In this document: piece after piece, positions 1-7,042 of the stretch
Layout of the letters: each line of letters opens with the position of its first letter
Position numbering within the stretch: position 1 is the first letter of the stretch
From: an uncultured Prevotellaceae bacterium
GTDB lineage: Bacteria; Bacteroidota; Bacteroidia; Bacteroidales; Bacteroidaceae
DNA: 50,099 nucleotides
Direction: 5' to 3'
Assembly: GCA_902769705.1 (NCBI GenBank)
Contig: CACXPX010000024.1
Coordinates: 1 to 50,099, forward strand
The notes under the pieces: model-generated
Seen by the model: the letters and a program-made list of their open reading frames with translations, nothing else
What the model was told of the DNA's origin: nothing
The model's database searches: none
Translations under genes and position numbers: made by a program

Positions 1-65
1 TAAGGAGGAATTGTTATTATAGGATTCTGAGCAATTAAATCACCCAAAGAAATAATGGCACTCAT
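1..65 (-). CDS. Start of a probable DUF262 (GmrSD-like) protein, cut by the window edge
   Basis: An ATG at 65-63 opens a frame that runs off the window edge after 21 codons, reading MSAIISLGDLIAQ then NPIITIPP. A short hydrophobic stretch ending in I-x-IPP close to the N-terminus is what DUF262 proteins show before their conserved IPxYQR motif. DUF262 is the nuclease/NTPase half of GmrSD-type restriction enzymes that act on modified phage DNA. The start lies 13 nt after the stop of the PHP gene, so the two are probably co-transcribed from the operator at 345-383. The decisive YQR residues lie outside the window, so the family call is an inference from a short peptide and the position in a nuclease-rich cluster. 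Confidence 0.35.
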   Translation of the reverse strand, partial: MSAIISLGDLIAQNPIITIPP

Positions 66-78
66 ATATTATTATAGT

Positions 79-318
79 TTAATCATTTAAAATGATAGGT
101 TTAAAAGTTTTCTTGCCTTTCTCTTGTCTTTCGGTGTTAATGCGACTAACATAGTCGAAAAATTCCATGATACCAAACATATTGCCATTATCAGTAATAG
201 CAATACCTGGCATTCTGTCTTTGATGGCAGCTTCCACCAATTCCCTGATGCTAGCGCACCCATCATTTATTGAATAATGGGAGTGTACATTCAAATGTAC
301 AAATCGATAAGCTTTCAT
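79..318 (-). CDS. Small degenerate PHP-domain protein (DnaE N-terminus-like, 79 aa)
   Basis: The protein matches only the first part of the PHP domain at the N-terminus of bacterial DNA polymerase III alpha (DnaE): FVHLNVHSHYS at residues 6-16 and ITDNGNMFG at 41-49. It then stops at residue 79, soon after the point where DnaE continues with KPIIG-type sequence. In intact PHP domains the H-x-H pair and the TDHGN histidine bind metal. Here N10 and N44 replace two of these histidines, so phosphoesterase activity is unlikely. The gene has its own start and its own promoter/operator (345-383), shared in sequence with that of the WYL gene, which argues against random debris. It could be a regulatory or decoy peptide, or a relic kept by the cluster. 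Family assignment is firm; role unknown. Confidence 0.65.
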   Translation of the reverse strand: MKAYRFVHLNVHSHYSINDGCASIRELVEAAIKDRMPGIAITDNGNMFGIMEFFDYVSRINTERQEKGKKTFKPIILND

Positions 319-344
319 ATAGTGTCAATATTATTAATTTTGAG

Positions 345-383
345 CAAAGTAAATCCGAACTTACGCCAAATAGTGGCAGAGGT
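345..383 (-). promoter_or_regulatory. Promoter/operator copy 1 (before the PHP gene)
   Basis: Positions 362-383 repeat, with one mismatch, the 22 bp at 4894-4915. The core is a palindrome, GCCA-AATAG-TGGC (365-377). On the minus strand a -7-like TTACTTTG (352-345) lies 14 bp downstream of a TTTG (370-367) inside the palindrome. The same 14-bp spacing occurs in copy 2. Start codon of the downstream gene is at 318. I infer an operator for the WYL regulator encoded at 3939-4865; binding is not shown. Confidence 0.55.
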
Positions 384-411
384 CAAAGAAAAATGATATT
401 ATTAACACCAA

Positions 412-924
412 TTATACGATTGGGTCTATACAAAAGTCTCGACGTTTGCAGGTCTTACAGAATTTACCCATCCATACTTCATCGAACTGGTTCATTGCTT
501 GTTCAACAATTTCTGGGTCATCAGTTAATATGCCTGCCTCAAAGTTGCGAGTAGTTTCAGCCTTCATACCAATTCCCGCCCCCGTGAGGTTCGCACTACC
601 GATATATACTTCTTTTTCGTCAAAGACAAGCATCTTGAAATGGACACGCGGACACAGCACTCGCTCCAAGCGGTCATAGAGTACAGGGTACTTTTCAAAG
701 TCCTCGCGAAAGTTCGGCCCTGGTTCTTTTGCATGAATGAGCCGTACCTCTACACCACGCCTGATAAGTTCGGCAATGAGAGCCAGGAATGGTTTCTTCA
801 CTTTGCCCACATCTACATATAAGTCTTTAATATCAGCGGTACCAATCCAAAGCAAGTGCTTCACGGATTGTACCCGTGAAAGCACTTCTTTATAGTGGGC
901 GGAGTTAGAGATGTAGGTGAGCAT
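412..924 (-). CDS. Phospholipase D-like (HKD) nuclease-type protein
   Basis: A 170-aa protein with a single HKD motif: H95-x-K97, D102, then GSAN at 109-112. Single-HKD proteins such as Nuc and the BfiI nuclease domain form dimers that build one phosphodiesterase active site, so a DNA- or RNA-cleaving role is likely. The C-terminus has cysteines 156, 159 and 165 (CKTC...C), a possible small metal-binding knuckle. There is no signal peptide, so it is cytosolic. Its ATG overlaps the stop of the upstream PD-(D/E)XK gene by one base, so the two nucleases are translationally coupled. In a cluster with a WYL regulator, an anti-phage function is a reasonable inference. A lipid phospholipase role is unlikely. 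Confidence 0.85.
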   Translation of the reverse strand: MLTYISNSAHYKEVLSRVQSVKHLLWIGTADIKDLYVDVGKVKKPFLALIAELIRRGVEVRLIHAKEPGPNFREDFEKYPVLYDRLERVLCPRVHFKMLVFDEKEVYIGSANLTGAGIGMKAETTRNFEAGILTDDPEIVEQAMNQFDEVWMGKFCKTCKRRDFCIDPIV

Positions 925-2324
925 TATAAACGTGTTTCAAGATTCTTGATAGTTGTATCTACAATTTCTTCGTATTTGCTTAGTTTTGTTAGTATATCCT
1001 GTACATTAATTATATTATCACCAAACAAATGCTCAGGATTAACAACTCCAATTGTCATATATGTACCAGCACCAAGCCTGTCTGGCCTTACAATCTCTGG
1101 AGCTGATAGAGCGGCAGTTTCCATCAGAGCTTCAAAACATAAATTCCTTATAACGGTTTTGCTTTCTGGACCATCGTAACATATCTTTATGCACATTTTG
1201 GCCTCTTCAAATTGTAAGTACATCTCTAAATTCTTATTGTTATTGGGCCAGTTGGAATGCCACCAAGCTCCCCAGAAACCTCCTGATGGATTGGGAACAT
1301 ATCCCCATTTAATATCATTACAATGTTTCTCTATTTCCATATAAAAGCCCTGCCATGCATCACCATTCCATTTGTCTATAGGAAAATTAATATATGAGTT
1401 TGTGGCGTCCTCAAGGGCTTGCAAAGAATCTTTGTAATTTAAAACTATGGGGTTATTACCTCTATATGTATTCAGAACAGCTAGAATTTGAGCGCGATTT
1501 ATTGTTTTATATCCCTTTTTCTTTATTTCTTCTATAACTGCTTTTGGTTCATTACCAGTTTTTACATAAGAAAATAGCTGTATATTGCGCTTTCCTTTAT
1601 ACTCTTCCTCTATAATAGCTCTATATCGATCTAATTGATTATCATGTATAGATGTGTTTGTTTTATCCTCAATGATGAGAATAGTATCGTTATTAATCTC
1701 TACCCATATATCAATGTTTCTCCATTGCCTACCTACCTCTACTGAGTTAAAGATAAGTTCTTCAGGAGATGTTAGTAACTTCAAGAATGATTGTCCTAAC
1801 TGACACATTTCTTTATCTATATCCATGTTTTGGGGATCAGCCCATTTAATAAGATAGGCGAACATCGCATCTTGGCTTAATTCCGATGTGGCAAAAGAGA
1901 ATATGTTGGGGGCTTTTTTGTTAGATTCAGCGATTGACTCTGAATAATTTAAAATCTCTTTTAGTTTCTGAATTCTAGGAATATATAAAGACATATTGTC
2001 TTTTATGTAGTCTTTTAGAAATAGTGTATCTTGATTCTCTACAGGTTCCTCTTCCATGCCACTCTCTATTCCACAGATTCTAGCGACAACGAACTTGGCA
2101 AGATCCAATACTCTCCATAATGGGAGTTCCTCACTACCTCGTTGCCATTTGTCATTCTCATCAGAGTAACGCCAAACTTTTGCACTACAATCTTCTTGAT
2201 TCCATGTGGCTTTACCTAATGAAAGAAACTTTGCATCACCTGCACCAGATTCTGCATCAATATCTGAATAGTCAACAACTAATAATGGCGTGTGTGATAG
2301 CCATGTGGGGATTTTCTTTTCCAT
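924..2324 (-). CDS. PD-(D/E)XK nuclease-family protein with DUF6530-like N-terminus
   Basis: A 466-aa protein. Residues about 1-85 resemble the small DUF6530 family (T-x-LSHxPLLVVD, a Ser-Leu-Gly-Lys-Ala segment, W-x-R, SEELPLWRVLDLA); I recognise this pattern from memory. Residues about 150-260 carry a restriction-endonuclease fold core: D205 in NIDIWVEI, then E219-D-K221 in IIEDK, followed by Q230. This is the D...ExK signature of PD-(D/E)XK enzymes with an intact catalytic set. The remaining C-terminal 200 residues are rich in Trp and Asn and unassigned. No helicase or methylase motif is visible in the protein or next to it. It overlaps the downstream HKD gene by one base and sits 11 nt after the DUF6140-like gene. 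Likely a DNA-targeting effector of the cluster. Confidence 0.75.
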   Translation of the reverse strand: MEKKIPTWLSHTPLLVVDYSDIDAESGAGDAKFLSLGKATWNQEDCSAKVWRYSDENDKWQRGSEELPLWRVLDLAKFVVARICGIESGMEEEPVENQDTLFLKDYIKDNMSLYIPRIQKLKEILNYSESIAESNKKAPNIFSFATSELSQDAMFAYLIKWADPQNMDIDKEMCQLGQSFLKLLTSPEELIFNSVEVGRQWRNIDIWVEINNDTILIIEDKTNTSIHDNQLDRYRAIIEEEYKGKRNIQLFSYVKTGNEPKAVIEEIKKKGYKTINRAQILAVLNTYRGNNPIVLNYKDSLQALEDATNSYINFPIDKWNGDAWQGFYMEIEKHCNDIKWGYVPNPSGGFWGAWWHSNWPNNNKNLEMYLQFEEAKMCIKICYDGPESKTVIRNLCFEALMETAALSAPEIVRPDRLGAGTYMTIGVVNPEHLFGDNIINVQDILTKLSKYEEIVDTTIKNLETRL

Positions 2325-2335
2325 AATTCAATAAT

Positions 2336-2557
2336 TTAGTCCAACTTCACGAAATCAAAATCAAATTTGGAGCAGTTGGCGCGTTTGTAGTCGAATTGGA
2401 ACATGCGCATATATTGCTCCTGGATCTCCACAGCTCCATTGTAGAATGGAGTGGTGGTGTGTGACTTTGTAGTCACGGTAATTGACATGTCTGGTGTCAA
2501 CACCTGCCCATTAGAGCGTTTCACTCGTTTGGGCGTAATTCTAAATACACTACTCAT
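2336..2557 (-). CDS. Small DUF6140-like protein (73 aa)
   Basis: The 73-aa sequence has the pattern of small Bacteroidales DUF6140 proteins: F-x-IT-x-K near the N-terminus, a V-L-x-x-x-MSITVTT strand, a PFYNGAVEIQEQYMRMF helix and a short C-terminal V-K strand. No catalytic residues, signal peptide or membrane segment are seen. It lies 11 nt upstream of the PD-(D/E)XK nuclease on the same strand, so it is probably in that operon. Function is unknown for the family. The assignment rests on recalled family appearance. Confidence 0.6.
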   Translation of the reverse strand: MSSVFRITPKRVKRSNGQVLTPDMSITVTTKSHTTTPFYNGAVEIQEQYMRMFQFDYKRANCSKFDFDFVKLD

Positions 2558-2575
2558 AATTGTTTATAGAATTTT

Positions 2576-2641
2576 TTACAATATTTCTCTTACAATCCAA
2601 GCAAATGCCTCTGAATCAGCAATTACTTTTTCATAATACTC
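2576..2641 (-). pseudogene. Decayed second copy of the exonuclease C-terminus
   Basis: Reading leftward, codons 2641-2579 give EYYEKVIADSEAFAWIVREIL followed by a stop at 2578-2576. The intact exonuclease (3447-3938) ends HHNALADAEACAWIAREIL and stop. Fourteen of the final eighteen positions are identical or similar. An in-frame stop precedes the fragment and the catalytic histidine is gone. It has no start codon and cannot make a nuclease. It lies immediately after the stop of the unknown gene 2646-3377, so that gene is bracketed by an intact and a decayed exonuclease tail. This suggests recombination or insertion at the 3' end of the exonuclease gene. Confidence 0.7.
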
Positions 2642-2645
2642 TTAT

Positions 2646-3377
2646 TTATATAATTGATTTTAAATAATCATCCCAAGAATCAAATCCAATGGGGTTGTAG
2701 GTTGCGTTAATTGAAACTGCACCGTATGTGTCAAAATCTCGAGTGACAACATCCAATTTCAGATTGGTAATCCTTTGGTTAATTTCTTCCAAGAGCTTAG
2801 ATGACATCCTTTCCCTTTGCATCTTTGGAAGATAGTATTCTCTAATCAACTTTTCAACATTAATATACCCGTTGATAGGTTGAAATAGCTCTTGCCTTGG
2901 ACGAAGAACTTTGAATTTTAGTACATAATACTTCTCCTCAGGTCCCACGTATGTTCCATTACTTCCAAATAATGGAAATCTCAAAGTACTATTTTCAAGT
3001 ACGTGATATAAAGTAGGCCTATTCTTCTTTATGTTAGACAATATTGTTTCTACGTCTTGAGAAAACGAATCGACAGAACAATTTATAACATACTTTCCCC
3101 TTACAAATTTAATATTACCATAGATAAGGCGTCCTATATCTTCTGCATTGGGAAATATTGGATAATCTCTTTCTTCATCATTTTCATCAAATATTGTATG
3201 CAAGATTGACATCCATATTTCTTGCTTCCAATTGTATTCAAGACAAATAATATATGGTTCAATTTTGACATCAATATAATGCTTGTCTTCTTTTTTGTAT
3301 TTGATTTGTAAATCGCTGTATTTCTCAAATACATCCAACAAGTTTTTCTCTTGAATAAGTTTATTATACTCTTCCAT
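2646..3377 (-). CDS. Unknown 243-aa protein in the nuclease cluster
   Basis: I do not recognise a family. The protein is soluble-looking, rich in Lys, Glu, Tyr and Ile, without signal peptide or membrane segments. It begins with a charged helical stretch and ends in FDSWDDYLKSII. No nuclease or NTPase motif is visible. Base composition is strikingly AT-rich compared with the core genes after 7 kb, consistent with horizontal acquisition. It sits 69 nt after the exonuclease gene and is followed directly by the decayed exonuclease tail, so it probably arrived as a cassette. It may be an effector or specificity subunit of the cluster; that is inference from position. Confidence 0.6.
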   Translation of the reverse strand: MEEYNKLIQEKNLLDVFEKYSDLQIKYKKEDKHYIDVKIEPYIICLEYNWKQEIWMSILHTIFDENDEERDYPIFPNAEDIGRLIYGNIKFVRGKYVINCSVDSFSQDVETILSNIKKNRPTLYHVLENSTLRFPLFGSNGTYVGPEEKYYVLKFKVLRPRQELFQPINGYINVEKLIREYYLPKMQRERMSSKLLEEINQRITNLKLDVVTRDFDTYGAVSINATYNPIGFDSWDDYLKSII

Positions 3378-3446
3378 AATTCTTAATATTTCTTCTTATC
3401 TTTTATCTCTATTGATGATAATAATGCAGCGTGGATAAGTTGAAAA

Positions 3447-3938
3447 CTATAGTATCTCTCTTGCTATCCATGCACATGCCTCTGCATCAGCAAGCGCGTT
3501 GTGATGATTCTCTAACTTATAGCCACAGGCTTCTGCCACAGTCTGGAGTTGGTGGTTTTCTAAATTAGGGAGTACGCGCCGCGAAACGCACAGTGTGTCG
3601 TAGAACTCATAATCTGGATAGTCCATCTGATATACGCGGGAAACAGCCTTCAGACAACCTTCGTCAAAAGGCTTGTTGTGGGCCACAAGTGGCAGACCTT
3701 CAATCAAAGGTTCTATCTGCTTCCATACCTCTGGAAAGATGGGAGCTTCATCCGTATCTTCGCTGCAAAGGCCATGTACCTGAGAACACCAATAGTTATA
3801 GTAATTCGGCTCTGGTTGAATGAGCGAGTAAAAATTATCTACTATCTCTCCATTTCGGACAATGACTATTCCAACGGAACAAACCGAAGAACGTTCATTA
3901 TTAGCCGTTTCAAAATCTATTGCTGCAAAATCTTTCAT
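3447..3938 (-). CDS. DnaQ-like DEDDh 3'-5' exonuclease
   Basis: A 163-aa stand-alone exonuclease domain with all catalytic motifs: D8-F-E10 (Exo I), HNKPFDEG with D92 (Exo II), and H146-N-A-L-A-D151 (Exo III, DEDDh type). Such enzymes remove nucleotides from 3' ends of DNA or RNA. The protein has no polymerase or UvrC-like extension. Its ATG follows the WYL gene's stop without a gap, so the two form an operon. In many bacteria stand-alone DEDDh exonucleases do repair or RNA turnover; the neighbours here suggest a role tied to defence. A decayed copy of its tail is found at 2576-2641. Confidence 0.9.
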   Translation of the reverse strand: MKDFAAIDFETANNERSSVCSVGIVIVRNGEIVDNFYSLIQPEPNYYNYWCSQVHGLCSEDTDEAPIFPEVWKQIEPLIEGLPLVAHNKPFDEGCLKAVSRVYQMDYPDYEFYDTLCVSRRVLPNLENHQLQTVAEACGYKLENHHNALADAEACAWIAREIL

Positions 3939-4865
3939 TTATTTGTCCTCTTTGTATTTGTTCCACATTCTTTTAATCTTTCCGGCAATTTCTTTACGAA
4001 GCCAAATAGGTTCCAGCACTTCCATGTCCTCGCCATTCCAAAGAAGTTCTTGCTGGAAGTCAAACTCTGGACGGAGATTAAAGGTGAAGATGCTGTATTC
4101 TTCATTACGTTCAATCTCTTCCTGCGACTCGTGCATTTTCAGGTCGCGGATATAGTTGGCTTGCCCTGCTGATACTTTTAACTTAATAGGTTGAATCTTG
4201 ACAGACTGTTCGGCTATGATGCCAAAACAACCATCACAGTCCTTTGGCATTTCAAATGTTTCTTCTGTCGCATGAAGATAATTGATGCGATCCAAGGAAT
4301 AGACACGTGGGCCTTTCTCATAATAATAGGAATAGGTGCTTCGAGCCACCATGTACCAACGCTGACGGAATAGTTTGACACAATACGGCTGCACATCGAA
4401 GTTGTTCTCCTCGTCCTTCCAATAGCTGTGGTAGGTCATGTTCAGTACACGGTTTTCCTTCATTGCTTCAATAATGGGCTGAAGATAGTTCTGGCCAGAC
4501 GGCACGTATTCCAGAATGATGCGGTCTTTGATGCTTTGGCTGTTCGCCAAGGCATTGCTGACACAGAAAGTGTTGTATAGCCAGGAACGAAGTCCGTTCT
4601 TACTGATGTCTTCCTCGTTTTCTATGTAATAGCGGTATTCACCACGATTCTCGTTGACTATGCTGATGCCAAACATATCCCAGATAACATAACGCCAATT
4701 GTCGAAGGTGCGTTTGGGAATATCCACTCCTCTGCTGATGTCATCTCGGAGCCAGAGTTCGTTCAGTTCCTTGAACGAAATCTTACGTCTGCGATGAATG
4801 GTCTCTATCACCCAGACATATTTGGTAATTAGGCTTTGCCCTCTATCATTGTCTGTCATATACAA
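3939..4865 (-). CDS. WYL-domain transcriptional regulator
   Basis: A 308-aa protein with an N-terminal winged-helix region (about 1-90) and a WYL domain (about 130-220) containing the RQRWYMVARS strand and the PRVYSLDRI motif, followed by a C-terminal WCX-like region ending in basic residues. WYL proteins bind DNA through the helix-turn-helix and sense nucleic-acid or nucleotide ligands. In BrxR and CapW they repress defence operons through palindromic operators. Directly upstream is the palindrome GCCA-N5-TGGC, which recurs at 365-377 before the PHP gene, so autoregulation and control of a second transcript are likely. The exonuclease follows with no gap. Confidence 0.9.
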   Translation of the reverse strand: MYMTDNDRGQSLITKYVWVIETIHRRRKISFKELNELWLRDDISRGVDIPKRTFDNWRYVIWDMFGISIVNENRGEYRYYIENEEDISKNGLRSWLYNTFCVSNALANSQSIKDRIILEYVPSGQNYLQPIIEAMKENRVLNMTYHSYWKDEENNFDVQPYCVKLFRQRWYMVARSTYSYYYEKGPRVYSLDRINYLHATEETFEMPKDCDGCFGIIAEQSVKIQPIKLKVSAGQANYIRDLKMHESQEEIERNEEYSIFTFNLRPEFDFQQELLWNGEDMEVLEPIWLRKEIAGKIKRMWNKYKEDK

Positions 4866-4876
4866 CGTTTTTTCTG

Positions 4877-4915
4877 CAAAAGTACACGAAGGCTACGCCA
4901 AATCGTGGCAGAGGT
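4877..4915 (-). promoter_or_regulatory. Promoter/operator copy 2 (before the WYL gene)
   Basis: On the minus strand TACTTTTG (4884-4877) fits the Bacteroidetes -7 consensus and lies about 12 nt upstream of the start codon at 4865. The palindrome GCCA-AATCG-TGGC (4897-4909), within a 22-bp block shared with 362-383, overlaps the region upstream of -7. A repressor bound here would block the promoter. The regulator is probably the WYL protein itself (inference). Confidence 0.6.
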
Positions 4916-4984
4916 TTGTAGAATTTCATATCATGAAACTAATGTGTTCGTTATTTCCATATTACATTAAGTGATATGAAAATG

Positions 4985-6430
4985 TCAAACCTTTGTAATA
5001 TCTTCATACAATTGTTTCATCACTATCTTTACTGCCTTGTTGCCTACAGTTACAACAGCAATATTACCACTTTGTAATGTAGTGGGCACTATTGCCTGTC
5101 CATTGCTGACAGTAGCATTACCCAACAGTTGTCCATCAACAGAATAGACTGCTACAGATTGTCCATTGGCTTCACTCTTCATGGTGATATTTCCTTTGTT
5201 AGCAGAAATCAGCGCAGGGATGTTTTCCCTTATGGCTTTTGCAGATGTGGGTGTATCTGAAGATGGAGTTGTTTCTGTAAAGATAGCTTCTGTCCAAACT
5301 AAGGTGGCTGTAGCTATATCACTATTCTCAAAACCTGTTTTTGTGGCATAGACACTGATTTCATAGGTAGCAGAGAGGGAAATCTTTCCATCGTAGAATT
5401 TCCCAATGTCTGTGTCCTTTACTTCGCTTACATAATCTACTCCTTCTGTTTCGCAAGAGAATATCAGTTCCTTGTCGACATAGCTGATGGAAGGTGTGGA
5501 GCATTTCTTCACCTCGGGTTGTTCGCTTCCTCCACCTGAATCATCACCTTCCTCTATAAATAAGAAATCCTTCCAACCTTCCGTAGCCTTGTATTTGTCG
5601 ATGGTGCCTTTAGGGACATAGAGGGTAGCTTTGTTATAGGTCTCATCATCAAAAACACTTACAAAAGGTTTCTCTTCCTCATAAAGTGAAAAATCCCCTT
5701 CTCCATCATTAAAATATCTTTCGATTCTAAAAGGATTCTCAATGAATGATATAATGGAGGTTAGGGAACAACCATAGAAAGCTCCCATGCCGATAGAAGC
5801 CACAGAGTTTGGGATTATGATGGATTTCAGACCCCGGCAATACCTAAAAGCACCATATTTGATACTGTTTACTGAGTTGGGGATAACTGTATTCTTGCAA
5901 CCTGAGATAATCGTGTTACTTGATGTATGTATAATAGCATTACAATTATCTCGAGAATCATAAACCGTATTCCTTTCTTCAACTTTCATAGATGTTAGGC
6001 TTGAGCAGCGCATGAAAGGATTATCTCCTATGCTTGTCACAGAATTTGGAATGGTGACTGAGGTAAGCCCTCTGCAATCGTAGAAAGCTAAGGCGTCAAT
6101 GTTATTCACGCTATTAGGGATGGTGATAGATGTCATTTTATCGCATCCAGCAAAAGCATACCATCCTATGCTGGTCACTTTTCGAGTTGTATTCATATAA
6201 GTCACTTCTTCAGGTAAAATAATAGTGCCGAAATAAGCGGACGAATTACTCGGAGTGCAATCACCATCACCATCGTGATACCATATAAAATAAGTAACTT
6301 CAAGTTCCTTCCCTTCATTGATATATCTATAATAAATAGTTACCCCATCATCGTTCTCCACAGCAATGTCGTAGGCCCTGACGAGCATAGGAAGGGTTAG
6401 CAAGAGGGTTAATAGTAAAATCTTTCTCAT
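4985..6430 (-). CDS. BspA-type leucine-rich-repeat surface protein
   Basis: A 481-aa secreted protein. Residues 1-19 are a signal peptide (MRKILLLTLLLTLPMLVRA). Residues about 60-260 contain LRR_5/BspA repeats of the type LTSVTIPNSVTSIGDNPF. They are followed by the ATLYVPKGTIDKYKATEGWKDF module usual at the end of BspA arrays, then a Gly/Ser linker and a CTPSISY domain. The last 70 residues (VYSVDGQLLGNATVSNG ... VVTVGNKAVKIVMK) look like a type A sorting tail of the type IX secretion system, though degenerate. Such proteins sit on the cell surface and bind host or bacterial partners. It is monocistronic with its own promoter and is divergent in style from the cluster to its left. Confidence 0.85.
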   Translation of the reverse strand: MRKILLLTLLLTLPMLVRAYDIAVENDDGVTIYYRYINEGKELEVTYFIWYHDGDGDCTPSNSSAYFGTIILPEEVTYMNTTRKVTSIGWYAFAGCDKMTSITIPNSVNNIDALAFYDCRGLTSVTIPNSVTSIGDNPFMRCSSLTSMKVEERNTVYDSRDNCNAIIHTSSNTIISGCKNTVIPNSVNSIKYGAFRYCRGLKSIIIPNSVASIGMGAFYGCSLTSIISFIENPFRIERYFNDGEGDFSLYEEEKPFVSVFDDETYNKATLYVPKGTIDKYKATEGWKDFLFIEEGDDSGGGSEQPEVKKCSTPSISYVDKELIFSCETEGVDYVSEVKDTDIGKFYDGKISLSATYEISVYATKTGFENSDIATATLVWTEAIFTETTPSSDTPTSAKAIRENIPALISANKGNITMKSEANGQSVAVYSVDGQLLGNATVSNGQAIVPTTLQSGNIAVVTVGNKAVKIVMKQLYEDITKV

Positions 6431-6467
6431 TTTTTTGTAGTTTAAGTTAATCGTTGGATGTCAGTTG

Positions 6468-6475
6468 CAAAGATA
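6468..6475 (-). promoter_or_regulatory. -7 element for the LRR gene
   Basis: TATCTTTG on the minus strand, about 38 nt upstream of the start codon at 6430, fits TAnnTTTG. No clear -33 TTTG is visible at the usual distance. Confidence 0.5.
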
Positions 6476-6736
6476 GTGATTATTTCTAAAACTACTATTA
6501 TTGAAGTTCTTTTTTTGTAAGACAAACTAATCTGGAATAAATGGGCATCTTTACAATATCATTAAAGTTTTACATGATAGTACTAGTTATATCTTTGAAA
6601 AACAAATATCTTCTCTAGTCCTATAGAAAACTATGTAAAGACAAGAAAAGGAAAAAAGAGATGGCCTTGTTGATTTCTGAAGGTAATGTTCCCTTTATTC
6701 TCAAAATGTTCTACCATTGTTCTCCACCAAAATAAA

Positions 6737-6773
6737 AAAGTGTGCCGTAACTAATTGATAGTCAGCACACTTT
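6737..6773 (-). terminator. Rho-independent terminator after tRNA-Leu
   Basis: AAAGTGTGC (6737-6745) pairs with GCACACTTT (6765-6773). On the minus strand the stem is followed by a T-rich run (TTTTTTATTTTG), and it lies 14 nt downstream of the tRNA. The rest of the 6431-6736 gap holds only the LRR promoter; I see nothing else in it. Confidence 0.75.
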
Positions 6774-6786
6774 CTTCTTTTAAAAG

Positions 6787-6868
6787 TACCCAGAGCCGGG
6801 GTCGAACCGGCACGGGTTGCCCCACTGGTGTTTGAGACCAGCGCGTCTACCGATTCCGCCATCTGGGC
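6787..6868 (-). tRNA. tRNA-Leu (anticodon CAA)
   Basis: The minus strand folds as a class II tRNA: acceptor GCCCAGA with UCUGGGU, a D-loop with GGUAGACGC, an anticodon stem CUGGU/ACCAG closing the loop CUCAAAC (anticodon CAA, reads UUG), a variable arm GUGGGGCAACCCG, and the T arm with GGUUCGACCCC. The discriminator base is A, as required for leucine. CCA is not encoded. Confidence 0.95.
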
Positions 6869-6879
6869 CTTTGCGGGTG

Positions 6880-6910
6880 CAAAGATACATGTTTTTTCTG
6901 AATTGCCAAA
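6880..6910 (-). promoter_or_regulatory. Promoter of tRNA-Leu
   Basis: On the minus strand TTTG (6910-6907), a 19-bp spacer and TATCTTTG (6887-6880) match the Bacteroidetes -33/-7 consensus exactly. The tRNA 5' end is 12 nt downstream. Confidence 0.8.
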
Positions 6911-7042
6911 ACTTTTGGGGGCAAAAGTGCTGAATTCTTTTTATTTGACAATCTTTAAAGAATAATATGTAATAAAAAGTTGGCGCATTCGTTATTTTTA
7001 TGTATCTTAGCATACGAATTTAATATCTGGAAACATTTGACT

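Noticed and set aside
79-318. Start of a full-length DNA polymerase III alpha gene
   Set aside because: The frame ends after 79 residues with a clear stop, metal ligands are replaced and the next frame starts a different protein.
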